NCBI GenBank assembly: GCA_044356745.1
Contig: JBIKVP010000049.1
Span: 1 to 14,612, forward strand
Origin: JBIKVP01 sp044356745
GTDB lineage: Bacteria; Pseudomonadota; Alphaproteobacteria; Rhizobiales; Beijerinckiaceae
Length of the DNA: 14,612 bases
Reading direction: 5' to 3'
Part shown: in pieces, positions 14,498-14,612 of the stretch
Numbering within the stretch: position 1 is the stretch's first letter
How the letters are laid out: every line of letters begins with the position of its first letter
Program-made: the position numbers and the translations under genes
Notes under the pieces: model-generated
Seen by the model: the letters and a program-made list of their open reading frames with translations, nothing else
The model's database searches: none
Told to the model about the DNA's origin: nothing

Positions 14498-14612
14498 TCA
14501 CATTTGAAGAGTTGGTGTCTGAAGTATTTTGAAGTTATCGGATAGGCGGTCAACCCATAATCGTGCTTTTTGCGGAAAAGTGGTATTCAGGAAGCCAAGG
14601 ATGGCCTTCACG
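14498..14612 (-). CDS. C-terminal end of an unidentified ORF (partial at window edge)
   Basis: On the minus strand a frame enters from the right edge and reads 37 codons, ending ...KARLWVDRLSDNFKILQTPTLQM before a TGA at 14498-14500. The composition is protein-like, while a competing minus frame is interrupted by a stop near 14553 and the plus frames carry stops. It would be convergent with bamD, with 56 bp between the stops. The family is not recognisable from this piece. Confidence 0.4.
   Translation of the reverse strand, partial: VKAILGFLNTTFPQKARLWVDRLSDNFKILQTPTLQM

Noticed and set aside
1..14612. Prophage, insertion sequence, CRISPR or tRNA genes
   Set aside because: I saw no transposase or phage structural gene, terminal repeats, regularly spaced repeats or tRNA-like folds. 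The repressor is the only phage-like gene and has no phage neighbours.

Overview
This window looks like chromosomal DNA of an alphaproteobacterium, most probably of the order Hyphomicrobiales (Rhizobiales). That assignment rests on recognising the sequence style of the ornithine decarboxylase (C-terminus AVAFNGFPPLKSYVI), of BamD (GKEVSIGNYYLKKRNYTGAINRYRDVV and the GLEPREDKGSWIS tail) and of the exported GyrI-like protein; no database was searched. Base composition is moderate, lower than in many soil rhizobia. I see no tRNA, rRNA, CRISPR array, insertion sequence or prophage structural gene, so most of the window is ordinary core genome. The interest lies in its regulatory DNA and a few small unrecognised genes.

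Layout from left to right. Minus-strand genes fill 1-1738: the start of an unidentified gene at the edge, a four-helix membrane protein, a strong hairpin terminator, and ornithine decarboxylase (putrescine synthesis). Behind the decarboxylase start lies about 750 bp of hairpin-rich DNA that probably carries a long structured leader of the alphaproteobacterial speF type, plus a possible short leader ORF coupled to the decarboxylase start. A YgjP/M48-type zinc peptidase gene (2490-3251, plus) faces a small unknown gene (3292-3693, minus).

Next comes a probable regulatory module on the minus strand: a self-cleaving S24-type repressor (3859-4518) and the small unknown gene downstream of it. Two near-identical 15-bp palindromes of form AACACR-N3-YGTGTT lie in front of the repressor gene and beside the -35 box of the small gene's promoter. 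They are good operator candidates and suggest an autoregulated repressor controlling an uncharacterised 133-residue protein. An exported, proline-rich GyrI-like protein (4603-5514) lies upstream.

On the plus strand, dapF (meso-diaminopimelate for peptidoglycan and lysine) and mtaB (tRNA ms2t6A37 modification) overlap by one base and form an operon. A small unknown gene (7961-8215) and glnD (nitrogen-status sensor acting on PII) follow on the minus strand. Divergent from glnD is an ABC-F ATPase with a basic, glycine-rich linker and C-terminal coiled coil. After about 445 bp without a convincing gene comes bamD (outer-membrane protein assembly lipoprotein). The end of an unidentified minus-strand ORF enters at the right edge.
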